NCBI RefSeq assembly: GCF_048320135.1
Contig: NZ_CP182947.1
Location: 4,402,001 to 4,466,000, forward strand
DNA: 64,000 bases
Direction of reading: 5' to 3'
Origin: Ideonella_A sakaiensis_A
GTDB lineage: Bacteria > Pseudomonadota > Gammaproteobacteria > Burkholderiales > Burkholderiaceae_C
The notes under the pieces are model-generated. The model ran no database searches. It was not told the origin of the DNA and was given only the letters and a program-made list of their open reading frames with translations. The translations under genes were made by a program, and so were the position numbers. Below, in pieces: positions 19,434-28,226 of the stretch. Position 1 is the first letter of the stretch, and each line of letters starts with the position of its first letter.

Positions 19434-20408
19434 CTATAGGTGCACCTCCACCTCGTACGCGCTTCTCGATCCGGAGCCACGGGTGCCGTCGTTCCTCGCG
19501 CTCTGCATCTCGCCGGTCTTGATCGCACGGACGACGTCCAGGTGCTGACGCAGCGCATGCGACGCCTCCATCCGCTCACCAGCCTCCAGGAGGTCGAGCA
19601 GCATCAGATGCTCTTCGCACTGGCGGCGCAGCCGCTCACGGTCGTGCAGCGATCCGGTCTGCGAGTGGTATTCGATGACCCTGCGAAGCTGGTTGACGTT
19701 GCGCAGCGCATCGAGAAAGAAGCGGTTGCCGGAGCAGGCGACAATCGCTTCGTGAAACTCGCTCCCGGCGCGGAAACGCTCGGCGGCGGTCCAGCGCTCG
19801 ATGCCGCTATCTAGCAACTGCATCTGCTGGCGCCGGACCTTGTCGAACAATGCCCGGTCGATCCGAAAGCTCGGCTCCAGGATCGCTGCCGGCTCGATCA
19901 CCATGCGAAAGCGGTAGCTCTCGCGGTGCGAGCTGACGGAGTCCAGTAGCGGTCGGAAGATCCAGCCGCGCCCGGGCTTGCGATCGATCAGGCTTTCGCG
20001 CGCCATCCGGTTGAGCACGCGCTGCACCTGCAGGCGCGTCAGGTCGTAGCGCTCCATCAGTTCGGCTTCCGACACTTCCTCCTCGACAACCCCTTTGAGC
20101 CGGTCTTCGACGATGCGCATGTAGACGGCCTCGTCGGACTCCGTGTCGGTCGGCAGCTTGATCTTGCGCAGCTGCGCGGCAGGCCTGGCGACGTGGAAGC
20201 CGCAGTTCGGGGTCGAGCCGAGTGCTCCCAGCTGTTCGAGGAATTGCAGCGCCTTGCGCACTGGTGATCTCGATACGCCCAGTTCGTCGGCCAGCGACTG
20301 CTCGGTCAATCGATCGCCGACCTCGTGCTCGCCGCGGATGATGAGGTCGAGCAGCCGGCCCGCCAGCACCGGAGCCAAACCGGTTGGGGGAACTGGGCTC
20401 TTCGGCAT
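19434..20408 (-). CDS. GntR-family (FCD) regulator with a second winged-helix segment
   Basis: A 324-residue regulator. Residues 10-75 form a GntR winged helix (RLTEQSLADELGVSRSPVRKALQ). Residues about 92-152 look like a second winged helix (VSEAELMERYDLTRLQVQRV, then LNRMARESLIDRKPGRGWIF). Residues 165-300 are the all-helical FCD effector domain, which in FadR-type proteins binds carboxylic acids through His residues. Standard FCD regulators are about 230 residues with one winged helix, so this one is enlarged. It probably controls the downstream dehydrogenase/otnK/otnC and tctCBA units on the same strand. AAGGATG precedes the ATG. Confidence 0.88.
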   Translation of the reverse strand: MPKSPVPPTGLAPVLAGRLLDLIIRGEHEVGDRLTEQSLADELGVSRSPVRKALQFLEQLGALGSTPNCGFHVARPAAQLRKIKLPTDTESDEAVYMRIVEDRLKGVVEEEVSEAELMERYDLTRLQVQRVLNRMARESLIDRKPGRGWIFRPLLDSVSSHRESYRFRMVIEPAAILEPSFRIDRALFDKVRRQQMQLLDSGIERWTAAERFRAGSEFHEAIVACSGNRFFLDALRNVNQLRRVIEYHSQTGSLHDRERLRRQCEEHLMLLDLLEAGERMEASHALRQHLDVVRAIKTGEMQSARNDGTRGSGSRSAYEVEVHL

Positions 20409-20889
20409 GAGTGCATCCTTTTGTCAGAGATGGATTGCACGATATTACACGGCAGTGCAAAAAATTCGTGCTCGCGTCCTGCCGTGGCCGCCGCAGCTGT
20501 AGCTCCGCCATCCATACCTGGGTCAGCCCGATCAGCGCCGGTGTGCAAGCGCTCTCCGATCCGTGTGTGCCGATCGACTTCTTCGTGGTCATCAAGAGGG
20601 GCCGTCAAAGGACCGCGCTGGCCACACGGCTAATCGATGCCCTCGGCGAGCACTTCCGTGAGATCGCGAAGGAGGTATTCGCCTTTGGACCGAGCAACTA
20701 ACGAAGCCCGACCCGTCGCGGTGTCCAACCTCGCAGTCGGCAGTTCTGCACCAATGACCCAATCCCCGGAACCGGCCGTTCGTGAAAGGCCAATGTTGGC
20801 CGAGACTGCCAGTTCGACCCTGCGCCACATTTCAGCCATTGAACGCGGCCACCCCGGGTGCGATGCTCGGGATGGCCGCCGCAGCATCC
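20409..20889. other. 481-base gap between the GntR gene and the recombinase gene
   Basis: Beyond the GntR upstream dyad I see no supportable gene. A short minus-strand frame at 20630-20887 starts just after the recombinase stop but has no recognisable family. The stretch around 20771-20784 (ACCGGCCGTTCGTG) resembles segments in two other gaps of this window. It probably marks the left edge of the accessory region. Confidence 0.45.
20435..20460 (-). promoter_or_regulatory. Dyad upstream of the GntR gene
   Basis: TTGCAC (20435-20440) and GTGCAA (20455-20460) are perfect inverted half-sites 14 bases apart, centred about 40 bases before the GntR ATG. This fits an autoregulatory operator. Confidence 0.4.
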
Positions 20890-21513
20890 TCAGATCTCAG
20901 TCTGTTCCGAGATTTCGAGGGCGTCATCGACTTCGATACCGAGGTATCGGACCGTCGACTCGAGCTTCGAGTGCCCAAGCAGCAACTGCACGGCGCGCAG
21001 GTTCTTGGTGCGTCGGTAGATCAGTGTTGCCTTGGTCCTGCGCATCGAGTGCGTCCCGTACTCGGCGCGGTCCAGGCCGAGTTCATCGACCCAGTGCCCG
21101 AGGATCCGGGCGTACTGTCGGGTTCCCAGATGGGGCGAGTCGTGCAGGCGGCTCGGGAACAAGAATTCATCTGACTTCAGCCCGGCCTGCTTGATCCAGG
21201 CGTGCAGGACATCCCGGGTTGCCTGCGTGATTTCGAACTGGACCGGGCGCTGCGTCTTGTGCTGCATGACGACGGCGCGCGTCGCCACCTGATCGCCATG
21301 ACACACGTCCCGGACCTTCAGCGCGACGAGGTCACAGCCGCGCAGCTTGCTGTCGATGCCGAGGTTGAACAGGGCGAGTTCGCGCACCCGTCCCTCCATC
21401 TGGAGGCGGACGCGCAGCGCCCAGATGTCCTTGAGCTTGAAGGGCGCCTTTTGCCCCACGAGCTTGCCCTTGTTCCAAGGCTCGCGATGAACGGGGTTGC
21501 CTGTGGTTCCCAT
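20890..21513 (-). CDS. Compact tyrosine recombinase (phage-integrase family)
   Basis: A 207-residue tyrosine recombinase consisting almost only of the catalytic domain. The active-site residues are all present: R58 (SKLRGCDL), K86 (QHKTQ), H155-x-x-R158 (THSMRR), H181 (LLGHSKL) and Y190 (TVRYLG). GGGAGACC precedes ATG 21513. It lacks the N-terminal SAM-like arm-binding domain of typical integrases, as is seen in a widespread family of about 200-residue solitary integrases. It faces away from the effector cassette that begins 805 bases later, and may have brought that region in. I found no clear attachment-site duplication. Confidence 0.88.
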   Translation of the reverse strand: MGTTGNPVHREPWNKGKLVGQKAPFKLKDIWALRVRLQMEGRVRELALFNLGIDSKLRGCDLVALKVRDVCHGDQVATRAVVMQHKTQRPVQFEITQATRDVLHAWIKQAGLKSDEFLFPSRLHDSPHLGTRQYARILGHWVDELGLDRAEYGTHSMRRTKATLIYRRTKNLRAVQLLLGHSKLESTVRYLGIEVDDALEISEQTEI

Positions 21514-22318
21514 GATGGTCTCCCATCGAGTTGAGGGCTCCACAGGATGCGCTTCGGAACAGAGCCGTTGCCGCCTTGCCTAATCGTCGGCGGAGAGGAG
21601 CCACCATGTCCCGCCGAGTGGCAGCTTCTTGGCGTGCCGGCGAACTGTCAGTCTCGGCCATCAGCGGTCGGTTGAGGAAATGGCGTAAACCGGTCATACG
21701 GTGCTTCGTCATCCTCGTATCGGACCTGAATCTCACCGCTCGACGTACTTCAAGTCTCCCCGCACCAAGCCAATGTGCAGATGTACTCCACCTTGGACGC
21801 CGAGCAAAGTGATCTTGCCGACCTCTACCTCCACACCGACCAGAGCGGCGAACGCTGCGTAGTCGTCGAACCAGATGTGCTCGGCGCTGAACGAGTGAAC
21901 AGGCATGAGTGCATGATGCGCGCAGAACCTCTTTGCCTCGATCCTTGCCGAGGCTGCCTGCATCCCATTGATGCGTCATGGCGGTGTCCGCGTCAGGTGG
22001 CTGACGGCTTGGTCGAGGTTCGGCGCGTCGGAGATGCCTAGTTGGAATGTTGTGTTGAGGCAAGAATCTGCCGACGGCTTCAGCTGCAGCTGGCCAGCTC
22101 CCGCAGCTGGGCATTAATGGCGCTCGGCGCCCGCAAACGCTGAAACGTCAACGATGCCAGCAGAACGACACATCCCCCAGCGAGCTGTCTCCTTCAAATG
22201 GGGATACGGGCCCTCCGACGCGACGCCGCCGCGCTGGATATCCCCCAGGTGAAGGACAGCCAACCCTGTGACATACGGTGCCACTGCGTTATCGTCGGTC
22301 ATAAAACAGGGGGAGACC
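21514..22318. other. 805-base gap between the recombinase and the effector cassette
   Basis: No well-supported gene. On the minus strand, a 57-codon frame from 21906 (MPVHSFSAEHIWFDDYAAFA...) and a shorter frame continuing to 21648 (ending FTPFPQPTADGRD) look protein-like and could be one gene broken by a frameshift, but no family is recognisable and no ribosome site is evident. The right end holds the leader of the patatin gene. Confidence 0.35.
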
Positions 22319-23332
22319 ATGGTCGCAGTTGTCCACGGCAAGACCGTCCGAATCGGGATTGCGTTGTCAGGAGGAGGTTTCCGCGCTGCTGCGTTCCACC
22401 TTGGCATGCTGCGCAAGCTTCAGGAACTGAAGCTCCTCGAGTGCATCGACCTTCTGTCCTGCGTGAGCGGCGGGAGCATAGCTGGAGCGTTCCTGGCGCT
22501 CAATTGGGGACGCCCCGACGCGCTGGATCGCCTGGAGGCATACCTGCGAACCCGTTCGATCGCGGTTGCCTCCGTGATCGGGGGTCTACTTGACCCCTTC
22601 GCCACACGTCTCGACAAGCTGGCCGAAAGCTACGACTCCCATCTCTACAGCGGCGCGGCGCTGGGCGCGCTTGCGGCGGGCCCACGCATCTACCTCAACG
22701 CCACCAACCTCGCCACCGGCAACATGTTCTTCTTCGTTGCCGGCGGGGGCGGCCCTGCCGAGATGGGGGAGCATGAACTTGGCGTTGTTCCCGCCGACAA
22801 CTTCGTGCTTGCACGGGCGGTCGCGGCATCGTCGGCGTTTCCCCCTGTGTTCCCTCCCCTGAAGCTGGGAGCCGACGAGTTTGCGCCCGCGGGCAATGTG
22901 GACTACATCACGCTGACAGACGGCGGGATCTACGACAACCTGGGGGTGAACCCGGCGCTGCGAAAGCGAAATGCGCTCGACTACCTCATTGTGAGCGACG
23001 GCGGCAAGCCGTTCGCCAACGATATCCGCCCGACCGAGGACGGCGCCCTGGTGCTGAAAGCAGGGCTAGACATCATGATGGAGCAGATCAGGGGGCTCGA
23101 GTTCGACCGCATCGAACACCGGCACAAGGCCGGGGTAGGCCCCAAGCCGCTCTGGTTCTCCATCGACAGCACTGACGGCGAGGTTCAGCCAGGTGATGCG
23201 GAGTTCGCCAGTGCGATCGGCACCAACCTGAAGGCCCTCAGTGATGCCGAGATGCGCCTGCTCGCCCGACACGCCGGAGGCTTGGTCTATGCCCGGCTAG
23301 CGAGGTACTCACCCGAACTTCTGACGCCGTGA
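22319..23332 (+). CDS. Patatin-like phospholipase
   Basis: A 337-residue patatin-fold hydrolase. The oxyanion loop ALSGGGFRAAAFHLG is at residues 15-29, the nucleophile S50 is in CVSGGS (first Gly of GxSxG replaced by Cys), and the dyad Asp is D201 in LTDGGIYDNLG. An AGGGGGA ribosome site precedes ATG 22319. No signal peptide, so it should act inside the cell on membrane phospholipids, as the CapV phospholipases of CBASS do; no CD-NTase gene is nearby, so this is not CBASS. It is the first gene of the plus-strand cassette, separated from the other five by a 165-base regulatory-looking gap. It may be an effector or independently controlled. Confidence 0.92.
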   Translation: MVAVVHGKTVRIGIALSGGGFRAAAFHLGMLRKLQELKLLECIDLLSCVSGGSIAGAFLALNWGRPDALDRLEAYLRTRSIAVASVIGGLLDPFATRLDKLAESYDSHLYSGAALGALAAGPRIYLNATNLATGNMFFFVAGGGGPAEMGEHELGVVPADNFVLARAVAASSAFPPVFPPLKLGADEFAPAGNVDYITLTDGGIYDNLGVNPALRKRNALDYLIVSDGGKPFANDIRPTEDGALVLKAGLDIMMEQIRGLEFDRIEHRHKAGVGPKPLWFSIDSTDGEVQPGDAEFASAIGTNLKALSDAEMRLLARHAGGLVYARLARYSPELLTP

Positions 23333-23497
23333 TCCGCACTCGCAAGAGAGCGCACCGATCAACAGGCCGCGCACGACTCGACTGCCAATTGGATAATTTT
23401 ATCAAAATATTGCATAACAATTCGACTGAATGCATTTTATGCCATTATCATAGAATGATCACAATCAAATTTTGCATGCAATTCCGCCGCATGTATC
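23333..23497 (+). promoter_or_regulatory. AT-rich promoter/operator region with three palindromes
   Basis: This gap is much more AT-rich than its surroundings and carries three short dyads: GATAA-TT-TTATC (23392-23403), GCAT-TTT-ATGC (23432-23442) and the perfect palindrome TTGCATGCAA (23472-23481), the last 16 bases before the AAA+ start. Hexamers resembling promoter elements (TTGCAT 23410-23415; TATCAT 23446-23451) lie between them. No Shine-Dalgarno sequence is visible before the ATG, so the message may be leaderless or weakly translated. The dyads suggest tight repression of the five downstream genes. Confidence 0.5.
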
Positions 23498-24694
23498 ATG
23501 CCTATGGAACACTTCCCCATCGTGTTGGCCCTGGTGCGCGCGGCCATGCGCAGCCCTAACTCGGCCGTTCTCCAGCACGTGGAGCGCCTGCGCGAGGCCC
23601 TTGCAGAAGCGGGCGCGAGCGGCGAGGCCGATGCGCTTCGAACCGCAGTCGAGTCGACGAAGCCGAACTCGGGCAAGTTGCTGCCGGCTCGTGTCGTGCA
23701 GTCGCGCGCCGTTTCGTCTGGCGAAACCCTGACCAGTAACACCGCTGCGCCCGTCGACAAGGAAACAAGCGCGCCTCTTGCTGACATCTGGCCGCTGGAC
23801 CGGCTCGCCTCCCTCGATCAGCCGATCCTCGACGAACGGCTCGGCCGCGCCGTCGGACATCTGGTACAGCAGTGGGTAGGCGCGGACTTGCTCAACGCAG
23901 CTGGGGTGAAGGTACCCCGCAGCGCTTTGTTGTTCGGACCTCCCGGGACAGGCAAGACGCGTTTGGCGCTATCGATCGCCAAGACACTTGCGCTACCCGT
24001 AGTCCTTGCCAGGTTGGACGGCATCACCAGCTCCTTCCTGGGAACGACGGCCCGCAATGTCCGCTCGCTGTTCGACTTCGCCAATCGCTACCGCTGCCTA
24101 CTTCTCCTCGACGAGTTCGACGGTATCGCCAAGCTCCGGGACGACCCACAAGAGCTTGGTGAAGTGAAGCGCGTGGTGAACGCGGTCCTGCAAGCCATGG
24201 ACTCACGCGCGTCCGTGGGTTTGACCGTTGCGCTCACAAACCATGAGGGTCTCCTGGACCCGGCTGTCTGGCGTCGTTTCGACGCTCGCGTACACATTAC
24301 GCTTCCTGAGGTAGGTACACGCCTGGCGATCATCGATCGCTACCTAGCAGGGTTCGCCACGCCGGGCTCGCTCAAGGTCTTGGCCTGGATGACAAACGGC
24401 TTCAGCGGCTCTGATCTCGAGACCATGTGCGACTTCATCAAGCGGCACATCACCTTGAACCCCGACGAGCAGCCGTCGATCCTGGCTGCCGTAGAGCTGT
24501 TCCTTGACCTCTCCGCCACGCTCACCCGCTCGCCCGCCGTCGAAGCTCTTCGCAAGGGGCATTCCGGGTGGGTCCAGGACGCCCTTGGCAACCGCGAGAC
24601 CAAGCTCACGCAGAGCGATATCGCGGAAATTATGGGCAGCACCCAATCCAAAGTCAGCCGGCTTGCCTCAAGGGCAGCCGACAAAGTCGCATAA
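23498..24694 (+). CDS. AAA+ ATPase with C-terminal helix-turn-helix
   Basis: A 398-residue AAA+ protein. Walker A is GPPGTGKT (147-154) and Walker B is LLLLDEFD (D205, E206). Sensor-1 (TVALTNHEG) and an arginine-finger-like WRRFDARV follow, so it should hydrolyse ATP as a ring. Residues 1-100 are a divergent, partly low-complexity region that could bind partners. The last 30 residues (LTQSDIAEIMGSTQSKVSRL) form a helix-turn-helix, suggesting it also binds DNA, perhaps the palindromes just upstream. It is followed after 5 bases by the subtilisin-like gene. AAA+/S8 protease pairs are recurrent; the ATPase may unfold substrates or gate the protease. ATG 23504 is an alternative start. Confidence 0.92.
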   Translation: MPMEHFPIVLALVRAAMRSPNSAVLQHVERLREALAEAGASGEADALRTAVESTKPNSGKLLPARVVQSRAVSSGETLTSNTAAPVDKETSAPLADIWPLDRLASLDQPILDERLGRAVGHLVQQWVGADLLNAAGVKVPRSALLFGPPGTGKTRLALSIAKTLALPVVLARLDGITSSFLGTTARNVRSLFDFANRYRCLLLLDEFDGIAKLRDDPQELGEVKRVVNAVLQAMDSRASVGLTVALTNHEGLLDPAVWRRFDARVHITLPEVGTRLAIIDRYLAGFATPGSLKVLAWMTNGFSGSDLETMCDFIKRHITLNPDEQPSILAAVELFLDLSATLTRSPAVEALRKGHSGWVQDALGNRETKLTQSDIAEIMGSTQSKVSRLASRAADKVA

Positions 24695-24699
24695 GCACT

Positions 24700-27105
24700 A
24701 TGGCTCACAACCCCGTCCAGGTCGTGCTCAACACCGAGCAGTACATGAAGGCTCCTGATACGGGCGGGGGCGGGTCGGCGCGCGATTTCTACAAAGGTAA
24801 CGACGCAGACTTCGCCAGGCATCGCGAGAAGCTGCTGAGCGAACTGGAGGGCGTGCGCGCCCAGCTCATTCCATCTAGCGCTCCGGTCGGGTTCGTTCGT
24901 GTGAAGCTGCAGGCGGCCGCTCTTGCGAAGACGCATCGCCCGATGGATGCCATCTTTAAGGCGTCCAATTTCCCGCTCGTCGGGACCGGCGGGCTGGGGG
25001 AGCTGTACTTCGAGGTCACCGCAGAAACGTTGCCAAAGGCCGAGGCCGTGATCCGGGGCGCCGAAAAGACCGTCACGAAGCGCAACAAGAAGAATGAGCT
25101 GGTGCCAAGCGCCGCCCGCTCGGAGGTCGGAGCGATCGAGTCGGTCTCTGTTCCTTCGGCAAAGGACAAACGTCGTTTCTCGGTTGATGACGCGCTGTCG
25201 TACTTCACCGGTCGACCAGCGGGGCGTTACCTGGCCGTGGAACTCTTCGTCCACGAGGGCTCGCTGCCGCACGGCAGCGATGACAGATCGCAGATCCGAG
25301 GCGCGCTGCGGATCTTCAGGCGCAAGCTCGCCTCAGTGTCCGACGATCTCGAAGTGTGGAGGTCAGGCGAAGAATGGAAGAGCCTGCATCTCACGGTCGT
25401 CAAGTTCCCCGCCGAGCTTCCTTCCGTAAATAAGCTCAAGCAGACCTTGGTCTCGGTCGTCGATTTCCTCGACAGGTCGCCGCTCGTTCGTCGGTACTCG
25501 CTTGGCCCCGTGCTGATGCAGGCCGCTACGGCACCAACAGTCCCACGCAGACGACTTGCTACCACCCCGTTTCCCGCCCCTGAAGAAGGAATCGAGTATC
25601 CGGTAGTGGGCATCGTCGACGGTGGCGTATCTCGTGCAGGTCCGGTGGCTGCATGGAGCGCAGGATCCACCAACTTCATGCGCCAGGCAGACGCCGAGCG
25701 CGAACATGGAACTCTAATCGCGGGATTGCTGGCCAACGGCCACAACTTCAATCCGAGCCAACCCTGTGAGGCGTATCAATGCAAGTTCTATGACTACGAC
25801 CTGCACTGCAATGACGAGCAGAAGTTCAGGGCCAACTTCGACAACGGCTTCGTCGACATGATGCGGCAGCTGGACGCACAGCTGGCGACCAAGCCCAAGC
25901 GCATGCGCGTCATCAATTTGAGCCTCAACCCGGACGAGCTTGCCAGGGTTGACGGCTACAGCTGGGCTGCCGCCATCCTCGACGAGCTCTCTGACAAGCA
26001 CGATGTGATCTTCGTGGTCTCCGCGGGCAACCTCGAGCCGACTAGGGTGCGGGATCGTTGGCCTGCCGAAGCCACGCCGGCGCTCCAACAGATCGCTTCG
26101 TATCCGCACTTCGGCGAGGATCGTGTCCGAATTCCTGGGGACACGGCCCGCAACTTCACTGTCGGCGCCTTCGAGCTGTTTGAAGAGAACAGGACACGGC
26201 CTGCGCTTTACACCCGCCGCGGGCCCGCGACTTCCGCCGGGATCAAGCCCGACTTCGCCCACATCGGTGGTTGCACGTCGAGCAGGAGGCCCCTTGTTTC
26301 TGCCGACATCAGGGGCGGTAGCCGCACGTGCCAGGGCACCAGTTTCGCAGCTCCCATGGTGGCGAAGACGCTCGCTGTTCTTGACCACCAGCTCTCCGGT
26401 ACCAAGCCACGAGAACTACTCACTGGTCTGATGTACCACTTCGCTCAGATGCCTGCGCTTCTGAACGACAAGCTGCTGCGAGATGTTGCCAAGGACTTCG
26501 CCGGCTTCGGTCTGCCTGCGAGCGTGAGCACGATGCTGACGACCGATGATCACGCGATCACATTGGTGTTCACCGATACGCTGAAGGCTGGACTTGAACT
26601 GTCCTTCGACTTCACGTGGCCCGATGCTCTCTTCGACCTGAACACCGACACCCGGCGCGGAGATGTTGCGTTGACCATCGCATACACACCGCCCCTGGAC
26701 AGTCAGCATCAGGCCGAGTTCGCTCGCGTCAACCTGGACGCCTACCTGCGCCAGGAAACGATCGACGCGGAGGGCGAGATCACCTACAAGGGGCGGTTGA
26801 AGTCAGAGCACTCTGGGAATCTGGAGCGCGACCTTATCACCCATGGAGCCAAGTGGTGGCCGGTGAAGCACTACCGTAAGAGCTTCAAGAAGATTGGGGG
26901 AACGGCGAACTGGCGCCTTGTGGTCGACGCGGTTGCGCGTGCAGGGACGGGCTACCCTGCTGATGGGGTCAAGTTCGCGGTCATCCTCACCATCTCCGAC
27001 CCGAAGAAGCAGGAGCAAGTCTTCGCCAGCACTCGCCGCGGCCTCGTGAACAGCGGTGTTCAGCTGCGCGATGTGCGCACGACCACGAGGGTCCGCGCAC
27101 GATGA
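24700..27105 (+). CDS. Cytoplasmic subtilisin-like (S8) serine protease
   Basis: An 801-residue S8 peptidase starting at ATG 24700. The catalytic triad is complete: D307 (GIVDGGVS), H336 (REHGTLIAG) and S548 (CQGTSFAAPMVA), with the oxyanion Asn at N444 (VSAGNLE). About 300 residues precede the protease domain, starting with KAPDTGGGGSARDFY and without a signal peptide, so it is predicted to stay in the cytoplasm. The extension may be an inhibitory or recognition domain. After the protease, about 220 residues form a beta-rich C-terminal region. Its stop overlaps the caspase-like start (ATGA). Likely a protease effector or an activator of the neighbouring caspase; which one is not visible. Confidence 0.92.
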   Translation: MAHNPVQVVLNTEQYMKAPDTGGGGSARDFYKGNDADFARHREKLLSELEGVRAQLIPSSAPVGFVRVKLQAAALAKTHRPMDAIFKASNFPLVGTGGLGELYFEVTAETLPKAEAVIRGAEKTVTKRNKKNELVPSAARSEVGAIESVSVPSAKDKRRFSVDDALSYFTGRPAGRYLAVELFVHEGSLPHGSDDRSQIRGALRIFRRKLASVSDDLEVWRSGEEWKSLHLTVVKFPAELPSVNKLKQTLVSVVDFLDRSPLVRRYSLGPVLMQAATAPTVPRRRLATTPFPAPEEGIEYPVVGIVDGGVSRAGPVAAWSAGSTNFMRQADAEREHGTLIAGLLANGHNFNPSQPCEAYQCKFYDYDLHCNDEQKFRANFDNGFVDMMRQLDAQLATKPKRMRVINLSLNPDELARVDGYSWAAAILDELSDKHDVIFVVSAGNLEPTRVRDRWPAEATPALQQIASYPHFGEDRVRIPGDTARNFTVGAFELFEENRTRPALYTRRGPATSAGIKPDFAHIGGCTSSRRPLVSADIRGGSRTCQGTSFAAPMVAKTLAVLDHQLSGTKPRELLTGLMYHFAQMPALLNDKLLRDVAKDFAGFGLPASVSTMLTTDDHAITLVFTDTLKAGLELSFDFTWPDALFDLNTDTRRGDVALTIAYTPPLDSQHQAEFARVNLDAYLRQETIDAEGEITYKGRLKSEHSGNLERDLITHGAKWWPVKHYRKSFKKIGGTANWRLVVDAVARAGTGYPADGVKFAVILTISDPKKQEQVFASTRRGLVNSGVQLRDVRTTTRVRAR

Positions 27106-28226
27106 CAACGTTTCACCTGGACGACTCCGAGGGACCTGGCACCCACGTCTTCATTGTCGGCGTCGGCGACTACTTCCATCTGAAGGATGGCGCCAAGAAG
27201 CTGACCAGGCAGCCCATGGGCATGGGGCAGCTCTCGTCTCCCCCGCTTTCCGCACTAAAGCTTCTCGAATGGTTCGATAGGGAGCTCAACAATCCTAAGG
27301 CACCGCTGAAGTCCATCGAGGTCTTAATTTCGCAACGCCAGGCCGCCAGTTACACGGACATGGCGAACGCGACGGCCGAGATCGAAGGCGCAACGCTGGA
27401 CAACTTCATCTCGAGCGCCGAGGCCTGGTTCGCGCGCGCCAATTCCGACCCGGACAACGTCGCCATCTTCTACTTCTGCGGCCATGGTCTGAACGACGGC
27501 CTAAACACGCAGCTGCTGCTATCGGACTACGGACGTGATGATCGGGCGATGCGCCATGCGATCAACCTGTCGGGCTTCCGGCTCTCCATGGGGTCCTGCC
27601 TTGCCAAGAAGCAATTGTTTCTGATCGACGCCTGCAGGATCATCGATCCAACTCTCATTCTCGACCCAAACCAGCTTGGTGATCCGGGCCTTCGTCCAGG
27701 CAACATCACGAAGATGAACGCCACGAGCCCCGTAATCTACGCGGCCAGAACCGGGGAGCAAGCGTTCGGCCCAATCGATGGCGTGAGCTACTTCGCCGAA
27801 GCGCTTCTTCAGGGTCTAAGCAAGTGCGGGGTTCACCACTGGAAGGGAGCCAGTTGGGTGGTGACGCCGCTTCACCTTCAGCTTGCGCTCGCCGGTCTCC
27901 TCGATGACCTGAGCGGCAAGCCTGCCTGCCCCGTTGACGGGCTCGTCGGCACCGGATTCGAGGTTCATCATCTCAAGGCGGCTCCTGAGGTGGCCGTCCT
28001 GGTCACCCTGAACCCGTCTGCATCGCATGAAGAAGCTTTGATCCGTGCAACCTGTTCTGGTGTCCCGCATACGCGGACGAATCAGGAGCATCCCTGGCGC
28101 ACGTTCCTGCCGATCGGTCCTTGCGATGTCGACGCGATCTTCCCTGCGGCAGCGAAGTTCACTGCTGCGCCCCGGTCCCTTCAACTTCATCCTCCATGGC
28201 AGGAAATCGAGCTGGAGGTCACATGA
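27102..28226 (+). CDS. Caspase-like (C14) cysteine protease
   Basis: A 374-residue protein with a caspase-haemoglobinase fold. The catalytic His is H128 in IFYFCGHGLND and the catalytic Cys is C178 in LFLIDACRI, each after a hydrophobic strand as in bacterial metacaspase/caspase homologues. The N-terminal strand THVFIVGVGDYFHLKDG is the first core strand. The C-terminal third is divergent. No signal peptide. It overlaps both neighbours by 4 bases (ATGA at 27102 and 28223), so it is translationally coupled to the subtilisin and the unknown gene. Bacterial caspases near ATPases often act in abortive-infection-type defence by cleaving a partner; here a partner could be the next protein. Confidence 0.92.
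   Translation: MTTFHLDDSEGPGTHVFIVGVGDYFHLKDGAKKLTRQPMGMGQLSSPPLSALKLLEWFDRELNNPKAPLKSIEVLISQRQAASYTDMANATAEIEGATLDNFISSAEAWFARANSDPDNVAIFYFCGHGLNDGLNTQLLLSDYGRDDRAMRHAINLSGFRLSMGSCLAKKQLFLIDACRIIDPTLILDPNQLGDPGLRPGNITKMNATSPVIYAARTGEQAFGPIDGVSYFAEALLQGLSKCGVHHWKGASWVVTPLHLQLALAGLLDDLSGKPACPVDGLVGTGFEVHHLKAAPEVAVLVTLNPSASHEEALIRATCSGVPHTRTNQEHPWRTFLPIGPCDVDAIFPAAAKFTAAPRSLQLHPPWQEIELEVT

Noticed and set aside
20630..20887. An 85-codon minus-strand frame right after the recombinase
   Set aside because: It looks somewhat protein-like but has no family or ribosome site, and overlaps sequence resembling relic elements elsewhere in the window.
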